Of a stretch of DNA of 64,000 nucleotides, positions 27,284 to 36,054 are shown one piece after another; the stretch's first letter is position 1, and every line of letters starts with the position of its first letter. The stretch is taken from positions 1 through 64,000 of the forward strand of contig CAYPEJ010000023.1 of assembly GCA_964409685.1 (NCBI GenBank), given 5' to 3'. The notes under the pieces were generated by a model that saw nothing but the letters and a program-made list of their open reading frames with translations, was not told where the DNA came from and did no database searches. Position numbers and translations under genes: made by a program. Origin of the DNA: Clostridium_AI sp964409685. Its GTDB lineage: Bacteria; Bacillota; Clostridia; Lachnospirales; Lachnospiraceae.

Positions 27284-27310
27284 GAGTGGGATCCTAAACA
27301 AACCCCACTC
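27284..27310 (-). terminator. Hairpin between leuA and tagD
   Basis: GAGTGGG (27284-27290) pairs with CCCACTC (27304-27310), ten bases after the leuA stop codon on the minus strand. It is followed by GTTTGTATATTATAAGG, which has only a poor U tract but contains a TATTAT-like -10 for tagD. Probably a weak leuA terminator. Confidence 0.5.
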
Positions 27311-27319
27311 AAAATTTTA

Positions 27320-28987
27320 TCATTCATGAATTCGGTTCAATGCACTGAATATCGCTCTAATGGATGCTCTTGTAATATTGGAACTAATACCAACTCCATA
27401 GGTTACTTTCTTGCTATCCATATCCATCATATGAATGTATGCGGCAGCTTGTGCGTTAGAACCTTCTCTTAATGCATGTTCAGAATAATCTAATATCTTT
27501 ATGTTATAACCTAATGCTTCTTCTAAACCATTCTTAGTAGCATCAATTGGACCATTACCAGTAGCTTCGATTGTGCGTTCCTCGCCGTGATCGGTGTATA
27601 CCAATGTAATCTTAGTATCATAAGAATCATTTGTATCAGAAACATCTTCTAACTTACCTCTTCTAAAATGTAATGGTTCTTTTTTATTTAAATATTGAGT
27701 TCTAAACTCATCCATAATTGTCTCTGGTGCTACTTCACCTTGACTTTCTGCAATCACTTGGATTACATCTGCAAATTCCTTATGCATTCCTTTTGGAAGC
27801 TTAAATCCATAGTACGTATCCATAACAAATGCTACGCCACCTTTACCAGATTGGCTGTTAATACGTACAATAGGTTCATATTCTCTTCCGACATCAGACG
27901 GATCAATTGGTAAATATGGTACTTCCCAATGTTCCTGTCCTCTATCCGTCATAGCCTTTATACCTTTATTAATTGCATCTTGGTGTGAGCCTGAAAAAGC
28001 AGTAAATACTAATTTTCCCGCATATGGGTGACGGATATGTACTGGTATCTTATTACATCTTTCATAAATTTCGATGGATTCATTTACATTTTCCAAGTTT
28101 AACTTTGGATCAATACCTTGTGAAAACATGTTGTAGGCGATATTTAAAATATCTACATTACCGGTTCTTTCTCCATTGCCAAACAATGTACCTTCTACAC
28201 GGTCTGCACCTGCTAATAATGCAAGTTCTGCCGCTGCTACAGCAGTTCCACGGTCATTATGTGGATGAACACTTAATATAATCGCTTCTCGATTCTCAAA
28301 ATGTGTCGACATCCATTCAATCTGGTCTGCATGCACATTCGGCGTATTCATCTCTACTGTTGCTGGTAAGTTAATAATTACTGGTTTTTCTTTCGTAGCT
28401 CCCCAAGTGCGAACTACGGCGTCGCATACTTCTAATGCGAAGTCAAGTTCAGTTCCAGTAAAGCTCTCTGGTGAATATTCTAACATAAGATTTCCGTCAA
28501 AGTCTTTTGCATATTTCTTTACCATGTTCGTACCATCAATGGCAATTTGTTTAATCTCTTCGCGGCTCATATTAAACACAACATCTCTTTGTAATGTAGA
28601 TGTAGAGTTATAAATATGAACAATTACATTCTTAATTCCTTGAATAGATTCAAAGGTACGTTCAATTAAGTGTTCTCTACACTGTACAAGAACTTGAACA
28701 GTAACATCATCTGGAATCAAGTTACGATCTACTAATTGTCTAAGAAAATCATATTCAATCTGTGATGCGGATGGGAAACCAATCTCAATTTCTTTAAAAC
28801 CAATCTTCACTAAGTAGTTAAAGAATTCTATCTTCTCTTCTACTACCATTGGCTCAATTAACGCTTGATTACCATCTCTTAAATCCACACTACACCAGAT
28901 TGGTGCTTCTTGAATCTCTCTATTTGGCCATTGACGTTCTGGAAAATCTACTACTGGTACTCGTTTATATCTCTTAAAATTTAACAT
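27320..28987 (-). CDS. leuA: 2-isopropylmalate synthase
   Basis: First committed step of leucine synthesis: acetyl-CoA plus 2-ketoisovalerate. The 555 residues have the HMGL-like TIM barrel with DLRDGNQAL, the HPHNDRGTAVA metal-site motif and GTLFGNGERTGNVD, then linker domains and a C-terminal LeuA regulatory domain (about 430-555, GNGPIDATKNGLEEAL) that mediates leucine feedback. It belongs to the longer LeuA subgroup that starts FKRYKRVPVVDFPERQWPN. No other leu genes are adjacent in the window. GGGAGCG precedes the ATG. A promoter and a possible leader peptide lie upstream. Confidence 0.95.
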   Translation of the reverse strand: MLNFKRYKRVPVVDFPERQWPNREIQEAPIWCSVDLRDGNQALIEPMVVEEKIEFFNYLVKIGFKEIEIGFPSASQIEYDFLRQLVDRNLIPDDVTVQVLVQCREHLIERTFESIQGIKNVIVHIYNSTSTLQRDVVFNMSREEIKQIAIDGTNMVKKYAKDFDGNLMLEYSPESFTGTELDFALEVCDAVVRTWGATKEKPVIINLPATVEMNTPNVHADQIEWMSTHFENREAIILSVHPHNDRGTAVAAAELALLAGADRVEGTLFGNGERTGNVDILNIAYNMFSQGIDPKLNLENVNESIEIYERCNKIPVHIRHPYAGKLVFTAFSGSHQDAINKGIKAMTDRGQEHWEVPYLPIDPSDVGREYEPIVRINSQSGKGGVAFVMDTYYGFKLPKGMHKEFADVIQVIAESQGEVAPETIMDEFRTQYLNKKEPLHFRRGKLEDVSDTNDSYDTKITLVYTDHGEERTIEATGNGPIDATKNGLEEALGYNIKILDYSEHALREGSNAQAAAYIHMMDMDSKKVTYGVGISSNITRASIRAIFSALNRIHE

Positions 28988-29068
28988 CTAAATCGCTCCC
29001 TTATTCTATGTTATTCATAAGTTGTAACTCATTTTTTTGGAGTCGATAGATCACACTATACATCTTGA

Positions 29069-29113
29069 TTATATAGAGCGTCTTACTGTCAATCCTAGCC
29101 CCATTCCTATCAC
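29069..29113 (-). CDS. Possible leuA leader peptide
   Basis: A 14-codon frame starting GTG at 29113 with AGGAG seven bases upstream (29121-29125). It reads MIGMGLGLTVRRSI, with Ile, Leu, Leu, Val and Ile codons. It lies in the leuA leader, 34 bases after the -10 box. No clear terminator/antiterminator pair was found after it, so its role as an attenuator peptide is unproven. Confidence 0.3.
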   Translation of the reverse strand: MIGMGLGLTVRRSI

Positions 29114-29141
29114 TTTCCTTCTCCTATTTGTCGCGTACTTC

Positions 29142-29170
29142 ATTATATCACCACGAAAAAGAGATCGCAA
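29142..29170 (-). promoter_or_regulatory. Promoter of leuA
   Basis: Minus-strand TTGCGA (29170-29165), 17-bp spacer, TATAAT (29147-29142), just after the end of the HPr gene; it leaves a leader of about 150 bases before leuA. Confidence 0.65.
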
Positions 29171-29173
29171 CCC

Positions 29174-29464
29174 TTAACTTTCCAGTGACTCGTCCTCTAA
29201 GACTTCGCCCAATCCCTCTTGAAACAGCTTCTTTATGGCGACTAATGCTTCTTTCTCATCTTCCCCCTCGCATACTACTTCAAATCTACTTTGATATTTG
29301 ATTCCTGTAGATAGGATTCCAAGTATACTTTTTGCATTTGCTTCACGGTTTTCATATCGAATGAGAATTTTAGAGGAAAATCTTAATGCCTCTGTACAAA
29401 GAACCCCTGCTGGTCTTAAATGTAACCCTAATGGATTGCGAAGTACTAACTCTTCACATACCAT
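29174..29464 (-). CDS. HPr-family phosphocarrier protein
   Basis: A 96-residue HPr fold. NPLGLHLRPAGVLCTEAL contains the phospho-accepting His of the PTS in a GLHLRPA variant of the usual GLHARPA, and NAKSILGILS keeps the serine that HPr kinase modifies in Firmicutes. It is a few residues longer than the usual 88 and has an acidic C-terminal tail. The variant motif and the absence of ptsI beside it suggest a paralog such as Crh or a regulatory HPr. AGGAGG precedes the ATG. It lies 100 bp after cdaR and may be cotranscribed. Confidence 0.85.
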   Translation of the reverse strand: MVCEELVLRNPLGLHLRPAGVLCTEALRFSSKILIRYENREANAKSILGILSTGIKYQSRFEVVCEGEDEKEALVAIKKLFQEGLGEVLEDESLES

Positions 29465-29564
29465 ACAACCCCTCCTTATTTATCCTGCCCCACTATCTCT
29501 TATCTAGTCTTATCCTGTTCTTCTTTATACTCCTTTATCTCATGGTTCTTTTATTCTACTACTT

Positions 29565-30986
29565 TTATTCTTCTATCTGATCTTCGTCTGTTTCGTCATC
29601 CTCTGATTCCACTGGTTCTTCACTTGGCTCAATAGATGGCTCTGGTGATGGTTCAATAGATGGTTGTATGGATGGTCTAGTAGTTGGAGTTGTGCTTATG
29701 GACTCATCTTCTGAATCATCTACCTCTGGTTTTTCTGATATGGTTGGTTCTTCTTCCTTCTGTTCAAATAAACGTATTCCTACTACTACAGTATTCATAG
29801 CTGTTACGTTTTGAGGAAGTGTAATATCTAACTCTACATGATGTCTTCCTGCTTCCAATCCACTAAGATTAATTCTAGGTGATAGAGATGCTATCGTAAT
29901 CTTCTCTAAGTCTTCACTAAGTCCCATTAACTTAATAGAATAACTTCCAACTTGGTCTGTATATTCATGCTCAAAATCAGAACCTGTATTTGTAAAGGTA
30001 ATGTCATTTTTCGAAATGTTAATTGTCTTTTCTACTAACTTCTCCACAGTTACTTTTACTACGATGTTTTCCATGTCAGAATCTACAACTGACACCCCAT
30101 ATGGTTCTAAGATCTCTCGAATAGCAACCGTATATTCTTGATCTTCTGTTAAATCAGTTACATCAATAGAAATAGGTAAGCTCTTTACCTTTGCTAAATT
30201 ACTACTATCTCCTTTTATCTCTATTTCTTGTGGCTCATAAGCTGTATCTACTAATTTGTATCCATAAGCAACTTCACCTGTCTGCGTTAACACTACTGGA
30301 ACGAGCTTTGTCTCTAAAATTGTAACTTTTACAGATACTTCTTTGTAAGAAAAGCTTAGTTTTGAGGAATCAATCTCTACACCCTTTTCATTATATGCTT
30401 TCGGTGTTGTGGTTCGTGTAACATCGGAAGATGCGCCACTAATGTCTACTAATACTTTTACATCAGAGATATCGTGAATGACAGATTCTGCACCTGAAAC
30501 TTCCATAAGAACTGGTGAAACTTCTGTCTTATCTGCTGCATATCCTGGTGCTGGCAGTCCTGATGTTACGACTTTTACAGAAAATCGTTCCGAAATAATA
30601 TCTTCCAAAGTAATCGTCATGGTGCTAACTTTTCCCATGGTAATCTCAACATCACTATATCTCATACACTCTACATTAATCTTAACTGTATCAAATGGTG
30701 CAGTAAGTTGAGACAAATCTGCTGTTGCAACAAAGTCTGTCTTTTTCAGTTTTTCTAACTGTGTTCGTTTTCCACTGACCGTAAAGTCTACGGTATCTCC
30801 AGATACAATGTCGTATGCCTTATTCTTAGACGTTAAGGTACTTTCATTTAATACCTGAACTGGTACATTGGTAAAGGTTCTAGTTTTCATTGGGTCATCA
30901 ATATTTACGATGATAATCCAAAAGAATGCTGCTAGACAGACTGATAAAATCTTTATTCCAAGGTTATTGATCAGTTTTTCTTTCAT
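29565..30986 (-). CDS. cdaR: YbbR-domain protein CdaR
   Basis: Membrane-anchored regulator of the diadenylate cyclase CdaA. The 473 residues have one N-terminal membrane segment (about 10-27, LSVCLAAFFWIIIVNIDDP) followed by repeated YbbR modules on the outside (about 40-400, repeats ending in VKV or ITLE strands). The last 70 residues are rich in Pro, Ser, Glu and Asp, as in a wall-spanning spacer. It overlaps the end of cdaA by 23 bp, the usual gene order. Confidence 0.92.
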   Translation of the reverse strand: MKEKLINNLGIKILSVCLAAFFWIIIVNIDDPMKTRTFTNVPVQVLNESTLTSKNKAYDIVSGDTVDFTVSGKRTQLEKLKKTDFVATADLSQLTAPFDTVKINVECMRYSDVEITMGKVSTMTITLEDIISERFSVKVVTSGLPAPGYAADKTEVSPVLMEVSGAESVIHDISDVKVLVDISGASSDVTRTTTPKAYNEKGVEIDSSKLSFSYKEVSVKVTILETKLVPVVLTQTGEVAYGYKLVDTAYEPQEIEIKGDSSNLAKVKSLPISIDVTDLTEDQEYTVAIREILEPYGVSVVDSDMENIVVKVTVEKLVEKTINISKNDITFTNTGSDFEHEYTDQVGSYSIKLMGLSEDLEKITIASLSPRINLSGLEAGRHHVELDITLPQNVTAMNTVVVGIRLFEQKEEEPTISEKPEVDDSEDESISTTPTTRPSIQPSIEPSPEPSIEPSEEPVESEDDETDEDQIEE

Positions 30987-31848
30987 CCTTCTGTCTCCCC
31001 TTCCACAATTTTCTCTTTTTCTTCACTTCCGTATCATTTCCTGATAACTGTTTCAATTTACTCTTTAGGTAATCACCATCTACACCTCGTATCAATTCCC
31101 CATTTAGCGCAATAGAAACATTTCCCGTTTCTTCTGATACGATAATGGTAAGACTATCTGTTACCTCACTAATTCCAACACCTGCACGATGTCTTGTCCC
31201 TAATTCCTTGCTTAACTGCATATTGTCGGATAGAGGCAAGTAACAAGTTGCAGCTGCAATTCGATTGTCACGAAGAATGACTGCACCATCATGCAATGGA
31301 GTATTATGCTCAAAGATATTGATTAACAATTGACTGCTAATCACAGAATCTAAGACAATACCAGTACGTTCGTATTCATGCAGTGGAACTTCATTTTGAA
31401 TGACAATCAAGGCGCCTGTCTTTGTTTTCGCAAGTTCAAATGTTGCTTTAACGATATCATTTATGATTCTCATCTCAGTCTTTACATTTTTATCTTTTGC
31501 GTCATCAAATGGCATTAAGGAACGAAAGAGATCTTTTCTACCAATTTGTTCGAGCGCACTTCGAATCTCTGGTTGAAAAACAATTACAACTGCTGTTGTA
31601 AGAATTGTAATGGATTTATTAAATATCCACAAAATCACACTCATATCTAAAATAATAGCAATTAACCAAAACACAGCAAGAACAATAATACCTTTTACCA
31701 GCATCCATGCTCTCGTTGTCTTAACCCATATAATGATATGGTATAGTGTAAATGCAATAATTGCTATCTCTAATATATCTATAACCGTCATATCTGGAAG
31801 AACTAAGCCTCCCAGATACCTGCCCATAAAGTTCTTAATGGTCTCCAT
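30964..31848 (-). CDS. cdaA: Diadenylate cyclase
   Basis: Makes cyclic di-AMP from two ATP, a signal for osmotic and wall homeostasis. The 294 residues have three membrane segments (about 20-95) and the DAC domain with DGAVILRDNRIAAATCYLPL and the GTRHRAGVG motif, both needed for catalysis. A GTG at 31869 is in frame, but ATG at 31848 follows AAAGAGG with suitable spacing and matches the usual N-terminus. The conserved glmM is not next to it; the downstream partner cdaR is. Confidence 0.95.
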   Translation of the reverse strand: METIKNFMGRYLGGLVLPDMTVIDILEIAIIAFTLYHIIIWVKTTRAWMLVKGIIVLAVFWLIAIILDMSVILWIFNKSITILTTAVVIVFQPEIRSALEQIGRKDLFRSLMPFDDAKDKNVKTEMRIINDIVKATFELAKTKTGALIVIQNEVPLHEYERTGIVLDSVISSQLLINIFEHNTPLHDGAVILRDNRIAAATCYLPLSDNMQLSKELGTRHRAGVGISEVTDSLTIIVSEETGNVSIALNGELIRGVDGDYLKSKLKQLSGNDTEVKKKRKLWKGRQKDERKTDQ

Positions 31849-31892
31849 CCTTACCTCTTTCCATGGCACACGCCATATATCAACCTAGCTGT

Positions 31893-32873
31893 TTAGCGTT
31901 GTATATCCTCATCGAATTCTAATACAGTATCCAAAGATTCCTCTGTATTTTCCCCATTTATTCTTTTAACATCCTTTTTTGGTGCTGCTATTTTAACCTT
32001 TGGTACTGCTTTTACATAGTAATAATAATCATCGTCTTCAAACTGTGTATATTCCACTGTTGAGTAATCCAAGTTAAGCCTAAAGAATTGAATTACCCCA
32101 ACGACTAAGAACGAAATCACACTTCCAATGATTAAAGACGTTACTTTTAATGGTACATCTAAGATAAGTCCTCCAATTAAAAATGCAATAACATTTACCA
32201 ACGCACCTGCTGCAATTGCAATATAAAATGCATAATCAATGGACAAATTACGAATTACATATGTGAGCAATAATACGACTCCAAATACAACAATGGCTAA
32301 TATCATTTCTTTATTACTCATTAAATGATCAAATACATATTTATATGTTCCAAGTATATCCTCTACTGATGTACCACTTGTCAGTGATGTTGCTTCTTTT
32401 AAAATACGGAACAAGAAGAATACAATCACTCCACAACTTACTGGAACCAAGGCAACTGGTCCAGCTGTAAGTCCCATAAGAATTGGAACTACAAATGGAA
32501 TCTTCAATATATATAGTATTGGAATCGCTAACACAACATACCCTGATTTGGGCATAAATTTTATAAATAAAAAGTATAGAATTAATAATAATAAGATTAC
32601 AATAAAAGCAAGTACTGGTGAAGAATCGTACACATGTAAAGTAGTAAATAGTGCCGCCATTAGAACAAATATAGAAGATGGTAATACAGCACCTACTACG
32701 GAAAGTCCTAATACAATAATAGTATTATTTAATCTTTGATCATATCCTATATTATGATTAATTAAAGTAAATACTATGAATGCAATTATAAACTTTAAAA
32801 TTGGACGTATAAATTTACCATTTCGTGCGTAAAACTGATTCAGTCTTTCTTTAAACTCTAGCAAATTAGTCAT
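31893..32873 (-). CDS. Polytopic membrane protein upstream of cdaA
   Basis: A 326-residue protein with about nine or ten membrane segments and an acidic cytoplasmic tail (about 265-326, with a DDDYYYYV patch and a KKDVKR patch). No family recognised. ATG at 32873 is chosen over the in-frame ATG at 32891 because AGGAGG at 32879-32884 sits six bases upstream. It follows a 133-residue membrane protein and precedes cdaA by 44 bp, so it is probably in the cdaA operon; transporter or CdaA-modulating roles are guesses. Confidence 0.8.
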   Translation of the reverse strand: MTNLLEFKERLNQFYARNGKFIRPILKFIIAFIVFTLINHNIGYDQRLNNTIIVLGLSVVGAVLPSSIFVLMAALFTTLHVYDSSPVLAFIVILLLLILYFLFIKFMPKSGYVVLAIPILYILKIPFVVPILMGLTAGPVALVPVSCGVIVFFLFRILKEATSLTSGTSVEDILGTYKYVFDHLMSNKEMILAIVVFGVVLLLTYVIRNLSIDYAFYIAIAAGALVNVIAFLIGGLILDVPLKVTSLIIGSVISFLVVGVIQFFRLNLDYSTVEYTQFEDDDYYYYVKAVPKVKIAAPKKDVKRINGENTEESLDTVLEFDEDIQR

Positions 32874-32883
32874 TCTGTTCCTC

Positions 32884-33285
32884 CTACTCAAGCCCTCTTT
32901 CTTCCTTATAAAATTGGCGAAGAGTTTTTAAATTTTTCTTGTATTTTTTCGTTTTCTTTTTGGCCTTTTCATAGTGAAAATAGCTGACTATGCCCGTTAT
33001 AAAGGAGTAAAGTATTATTAAAAATAGATATATAAATAAGACATACATTCCGATGGTCTTATAATGCAATGTTGTAATGTTATCTATAATATATTCAGCG
33101 CGATAAATTCCAACAGCAAGTAAGATAAGCAAATAGCCTATCGTAACAGAAACCATTGTCTTCATAACCTGATAACTAATATAATCTATACGATAATAAC
33201 GGTCTAACTTAATGTCTTCCTTTCCTTCATTTTCTTCAAATAAAGCAATCTTCGTCATAAGCCTAATCTTTTTTTCGTTTAACAT
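32884..33285 (-). CDS. Small membrane protein of the cdaA operon
   Basis: A 133-residue protein with two membrane segments (about 42-62 and 78-103) followed by a strongly basic helical tail (HYEKAKKKTKKYKKNLK). The soluble start is charged. No family recognised. GGAGGTGGAT leads into the ATG. The stop codon overlaps the ribosome binding site of the next membrane protein gene, ten bases before its ATG, so the two are probably co-translated. Confidence 0.75.
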   Translation of the reverse strand: MLNEKKIRLMTKIALFEENEGKEDIKLDRYYRIDYISYQVMKTMVSVTIGYLLILLAVGIYRAEYIIDNITTLHYKTIGMYVLFIYLFLIILYSFITGIVSYFHYEKAKKKTKKYKKNLKTLRQFYKEERGLE

Positions 33286-33403
33286 AATCCACCTCCAAGG
33301 GTATCATTTTTTAGTATAACATATTATGTATTGAATTTCGAGACCTTTTTTGCCTGTGTATACAAGATTCAGTTAGTTTACTATGTGGAAAGGAAAGATA
33401 TAG

Positions 33404-33446
33404 AAAAAAAGCACTTTAACTACCTAAAAATAGTCAAAGTGCTTTC
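33404..33446 (-). terminator. Terminator of the ABC exporter gene
   Basis: AAAGCACTTTAACTA (from 33408) pairs with TAGTCAAAGTGCTTT (to 33445), one mismatch; the minus-strand stem runs into seven Ts. It lies 16 bases after the ABC gene stop. Confidence 0.85.
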
Positions 33447-33461
33447 CATGATTTTAAGTAT

Positions 33462-35183
33462 TTATACTTCATTTTCACGGAACTGTAAGCGATATAAATC
33501 TGCATACAATCCTTTTCTTGCAATTAATTCCTCATGATTTCCTTGCTCTAAAATATGCCCTTCTGAGATGACTGCAATCTCATCTGCATTTTTAATCGTC
33601 GATAAACGATGCGCTACTACTAGCGTTGTTCTTCCTTTACATAACTCATCCAATGATTGCTGGATTAAAATCTCCGTTGTGTTATCTAATGCACTAGTTG
33701 CTTCATCTAAGATTAAAATTGGTGGGTTCTTTAGAAATACTCTCGCAATACTCAATCTTTGTTTTTGACCACCAGACAAGCGAACGCCACGCTCCCCTAT
33801 CTGTGTATCATAGCCATCTTCTAATGTCATGATATAGTCATGGATATTGGCACGTTTTGCTGCTTCGATCACTTCTTCCTCTGTTGCATCTAAACGACCA
33901 TATAAAATATTATCACGAATACTTGCATTGAATAAATAAATATCCTGCTGCACAATTCCAATATTTTTACGTAGAGATTCTAACGATACGTCTTGGATGT
34001 CATGTCCATCAATCTTGATTTTCCCAGAACCAATCTTATAAAAGTTAGGGATTAGATGACAAATGGTTGTCTTTCCACCACCACTTGATCCAACTAAGGC
34101 AAATGTCTTTCCCTTTTGGATATCCAAGTTCACATGGGTTAAAACATTTTTCTCACCGTTATAGCCATAGGAAACATCTTCGAATTGAATGTGTCCGTCT
34201 ACTCTTCCGATATCAATGGCATCAGGCTTGTCTTCTTCTACTTCTGTATCCATAATTTCAAGGAAACGTTCGAATCCTGTGATACCATTTTGATATTGTT
34301 CCATAAAGTTAATTAAAGTCGTAACTGGTGTTAAAAATAGATTTACCGATACGATAAATGCTGAGTAATCTCCAAATGTAATCTGTCCGTCGTACAAGAA
34401 CAATCCACCTGCAATTAACACAATAACGTTGAAAATGTCTGTAATAAAGGATGTTGCGGAGAAGAATTGTCCCATTGCCTTATATGCATCACGACGAGCT
34501 TCTACAAATTCTGCATTGCCTTGTTCAAACTTCTCCATTTCCTTTTCTGCATTGGTAAATGCTTTTGTTACACGAATTCCAGATATACTACTTTCTAATG
34601 CTGCATTAATCACAGCAATGGATTGACGGCTTTTCTTAAATGCACTACGCATCTTAGTTCTTAACATAATGCTAACACCGACTAGTAATGGGAAGCAAAT
34701 GAAGATGATAAGAGTAAGCCACCAGTTAATCGATCCAAGGTATAGGAATGATGTAATGATTGTGATAGAACAGATAATGACATTTTCAGGGCCATGATGT
34801 GCTAACTCACTGACATCCATTAAGTCGTTGGTCATTCTAGACATGATTTTACCGGTTTCGTGGTTATCGTAAAAACTGTAGGGTAGCTTTTCTAGGTGTG
34901 TGAACATCTCACTTCGCATCTGTGCTTGCATTTTTACACCCATTACATGCCCTTGATATTGTATGAAATAGCGTAATAACATACGGATAATGTAAAGTAA
35001 TAGTAATGTCATCCCCGAAAATACGATTAGTTGATATTTCTTGTTTGGGATTAGGTCGTTGAGCATGCTTCTCGTAACGATCGGATAAATGATACCGATT
35101 AGGGAAACGATTAAGGACGCAAACATATCTAATGCAAACAACTTTTTATGTGGGGCATAGTATTTCATAAATCGTTTTAACAT
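33462..35183 (-). CDS. ABC exporter, fused permease and ATPase
   Basis: A 573-residue half-transporter of the MsbA/LmrA/BmrA type that works as a homodimer or with a partner to export lipids, peptides or drugs. Six membrane segments occupy about 15-310; the ATPase domain carries Walker A VGSSGGGKTT, signature LSGGQKQRLSIAR and Walker B ILILDEATSALD. It is encoded alone, so homodimeric action is likely. Substrate unknown. Confidence 0.92.
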   Translation of the reverse strand: MLKRFMKYYAPHKKLFALDMFASLIVSLIGIIYPIVTRSMLNDLIPNKKYQLIVFSGMTLLLLYIIRMLLRYFIQYQGHVMGVKMQAQMRSEMFTHLEKLPYSFYDNHETGKIMSRMTNDLMDVSELAHHGPENVIICSITIITSFLYLGSINWWLTLIIFICFPLLVGVSIMLRTKMRSAFKKSRQSIAVINAALESSISGIRVTKAFTNAEKEMEKFEQGNAEFVEARRDAYKAMGQFFSATSFITDIFNVIVLIAGGLFLYDGQITFGDYSAFIVSVNLFLTPVTTLINFMEQYQNGITGFERFLEIMDTEVEEDKPDAIDIGRVDGHIQFEDVSYGYNGEKNVLTHVNLDIQKGKTFALVGSSGGGKTTICHLIPNFYKIGSGKIKIDGHDIQDVSLESLRKNIGIVQQDIYLFNASIRDNILYGRLDATEEEVIEAAKRANIHDYIMTLEDGYDTQIGERGVRLSGGQKQRLSIARVFLKNPPILILDEATSALDNTTEILIQQSLDELCKGRTTLVVAHRLSTIKNADEIAVISEGHILEQGNHEELIARKGLYADLYRLQFRENEV

Positions 35184-35265
35184 TGCTTTCTCCTTTTCTT
35201 TTTTGTGTATCTATATTTTCATGAATATCATCCCCATATATACATAGAATTGAAGTTCTTCATGA

Positions 35266-35308
35266 AATAAACCTTGCTTGAAATATTATAGTACAAGCAA
35301 AGTTTATT
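35266..35308. promoter_or_regulatory. Long dyad around a -10-like box
   Basis: Fifteen-base arms 35266-35280 and 35294-35308 match at 14 of 15 positions (AATAAACYTTGCTTG). The 13-base spacer contains minus-strand TATAAT (35290-35285), directed toward the ABC exporter gene 100 bp away. It could be an operator over the ABC promoter or a hairpin in RNA; no good -35 box was found. Confidence 0.4.
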
Positions 35309-35366
35309 TTCTAGTTTTGATTCGTTTTGTAATGCCTCCAATAATAATGATTAGGAGGTAAGCTCT

Positions 35367-35394
35367 TTGTATTTTCTGTATAGTTTGATATAAT
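35367..35394 (+). promoter_or_regulatory. Promoter of the DUF4230 pair
   Basis: TTGTAT (35367-35372), 16-bp spacer, TATAAT (35389-35394), about 54 bases before the first gene. Confidence 0.65.
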
Positions 35395-35447
35395 TAAAAT
35401 AAGAAACAAATGCATTACTACAAGCGTACATATAAGGGGAGAAAAAA

Positions 35448-36041
35448 ATGAACTATTTTATTAGTAAAATTGTAAAGTACTCAAAAAAACTCATCTTTCT
35501 GATTGCTTTCATAGTAGTCATCGTTGGTGCATTAGCGATTTGGAACATGACGAAAATTAGAGAAGATGCTACCGTTCTTTCAACGGCAACTTTAGAAAAA
35601 ATTCTTAATACTCATAACTTATCAACATTTGATGCGGTATATAATGGTGTTGCTCAGGTAATGAATGATAAGCATCCTGAAAATATTGATTATTATGTCT
35701 CCTATGAAGCTACCATTACAGCTGGAATTGATTTTACACAAATAGAGCCTCATATTGACTATGAGGAAAAGAAGATTTACATTACCATTCCTGATATCAA
35801 GATTGAAGAACCCAAAGTGGATATGGCTTCACTGGATTACATATTTGAAAATGAAAGTGCAAATACCGCTACTGTTTCAGAAGAAGCATACAAAAAGTGT
35901 GTAGAGGATGCCGCTAAAAAATGTGAAAATGAAACAGCAATTGAAGAGCGTGCAAAAGAAAATGCAAAACGTATTATTGAGGCACTCATTTGTCCATTTA
36001 CAGAGCAGTTAGGGGAAAATTATGAATTAGATTTTAACTAA
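35448..36041 (+). CDS. DUF4230-type membrane-anchored protein
   Basis: A 197-residue protein with one N-terminal membrane segment (about 15-33) and an external domain resembling DUF4230: ATITAGIDFTQIEPHIDYEEKKIYITIPDIKI, followed by a charged helix rich in Lys, Glu and Ala. AGGGGAG precedes the ATG. It is followed 13 bases later by a homolog with a lipoprotein-like N-terminus. The family role is unknown; assignment is by pattern and moderately sure. Confidence 0.7.
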   Translation: MNYFISKIVKYSKKLIFLIAFIVVIVGALAIWNMTKIREDATVLSTATLEKILNTHNLSTFDAVYNGVAQVMNDKHPENIDYYVSYEATITAGIDFTQIEPHIDYEEKKIYITIPDIKIEEPKVDMASLDYIFENESANTATVSEEAYKKCVEDAAKKCENETAIEERAKENAKRIIEALICPFTEQLGENYELDFN

Positions 36042-36054
36042 GGAGGGCATAGAT

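Noticed and set aside
28988..29113. T-box leader of leuA
   Set aside because: No GGTGGTACCGCG-like T-box sequence and no Stem I motifs were found.
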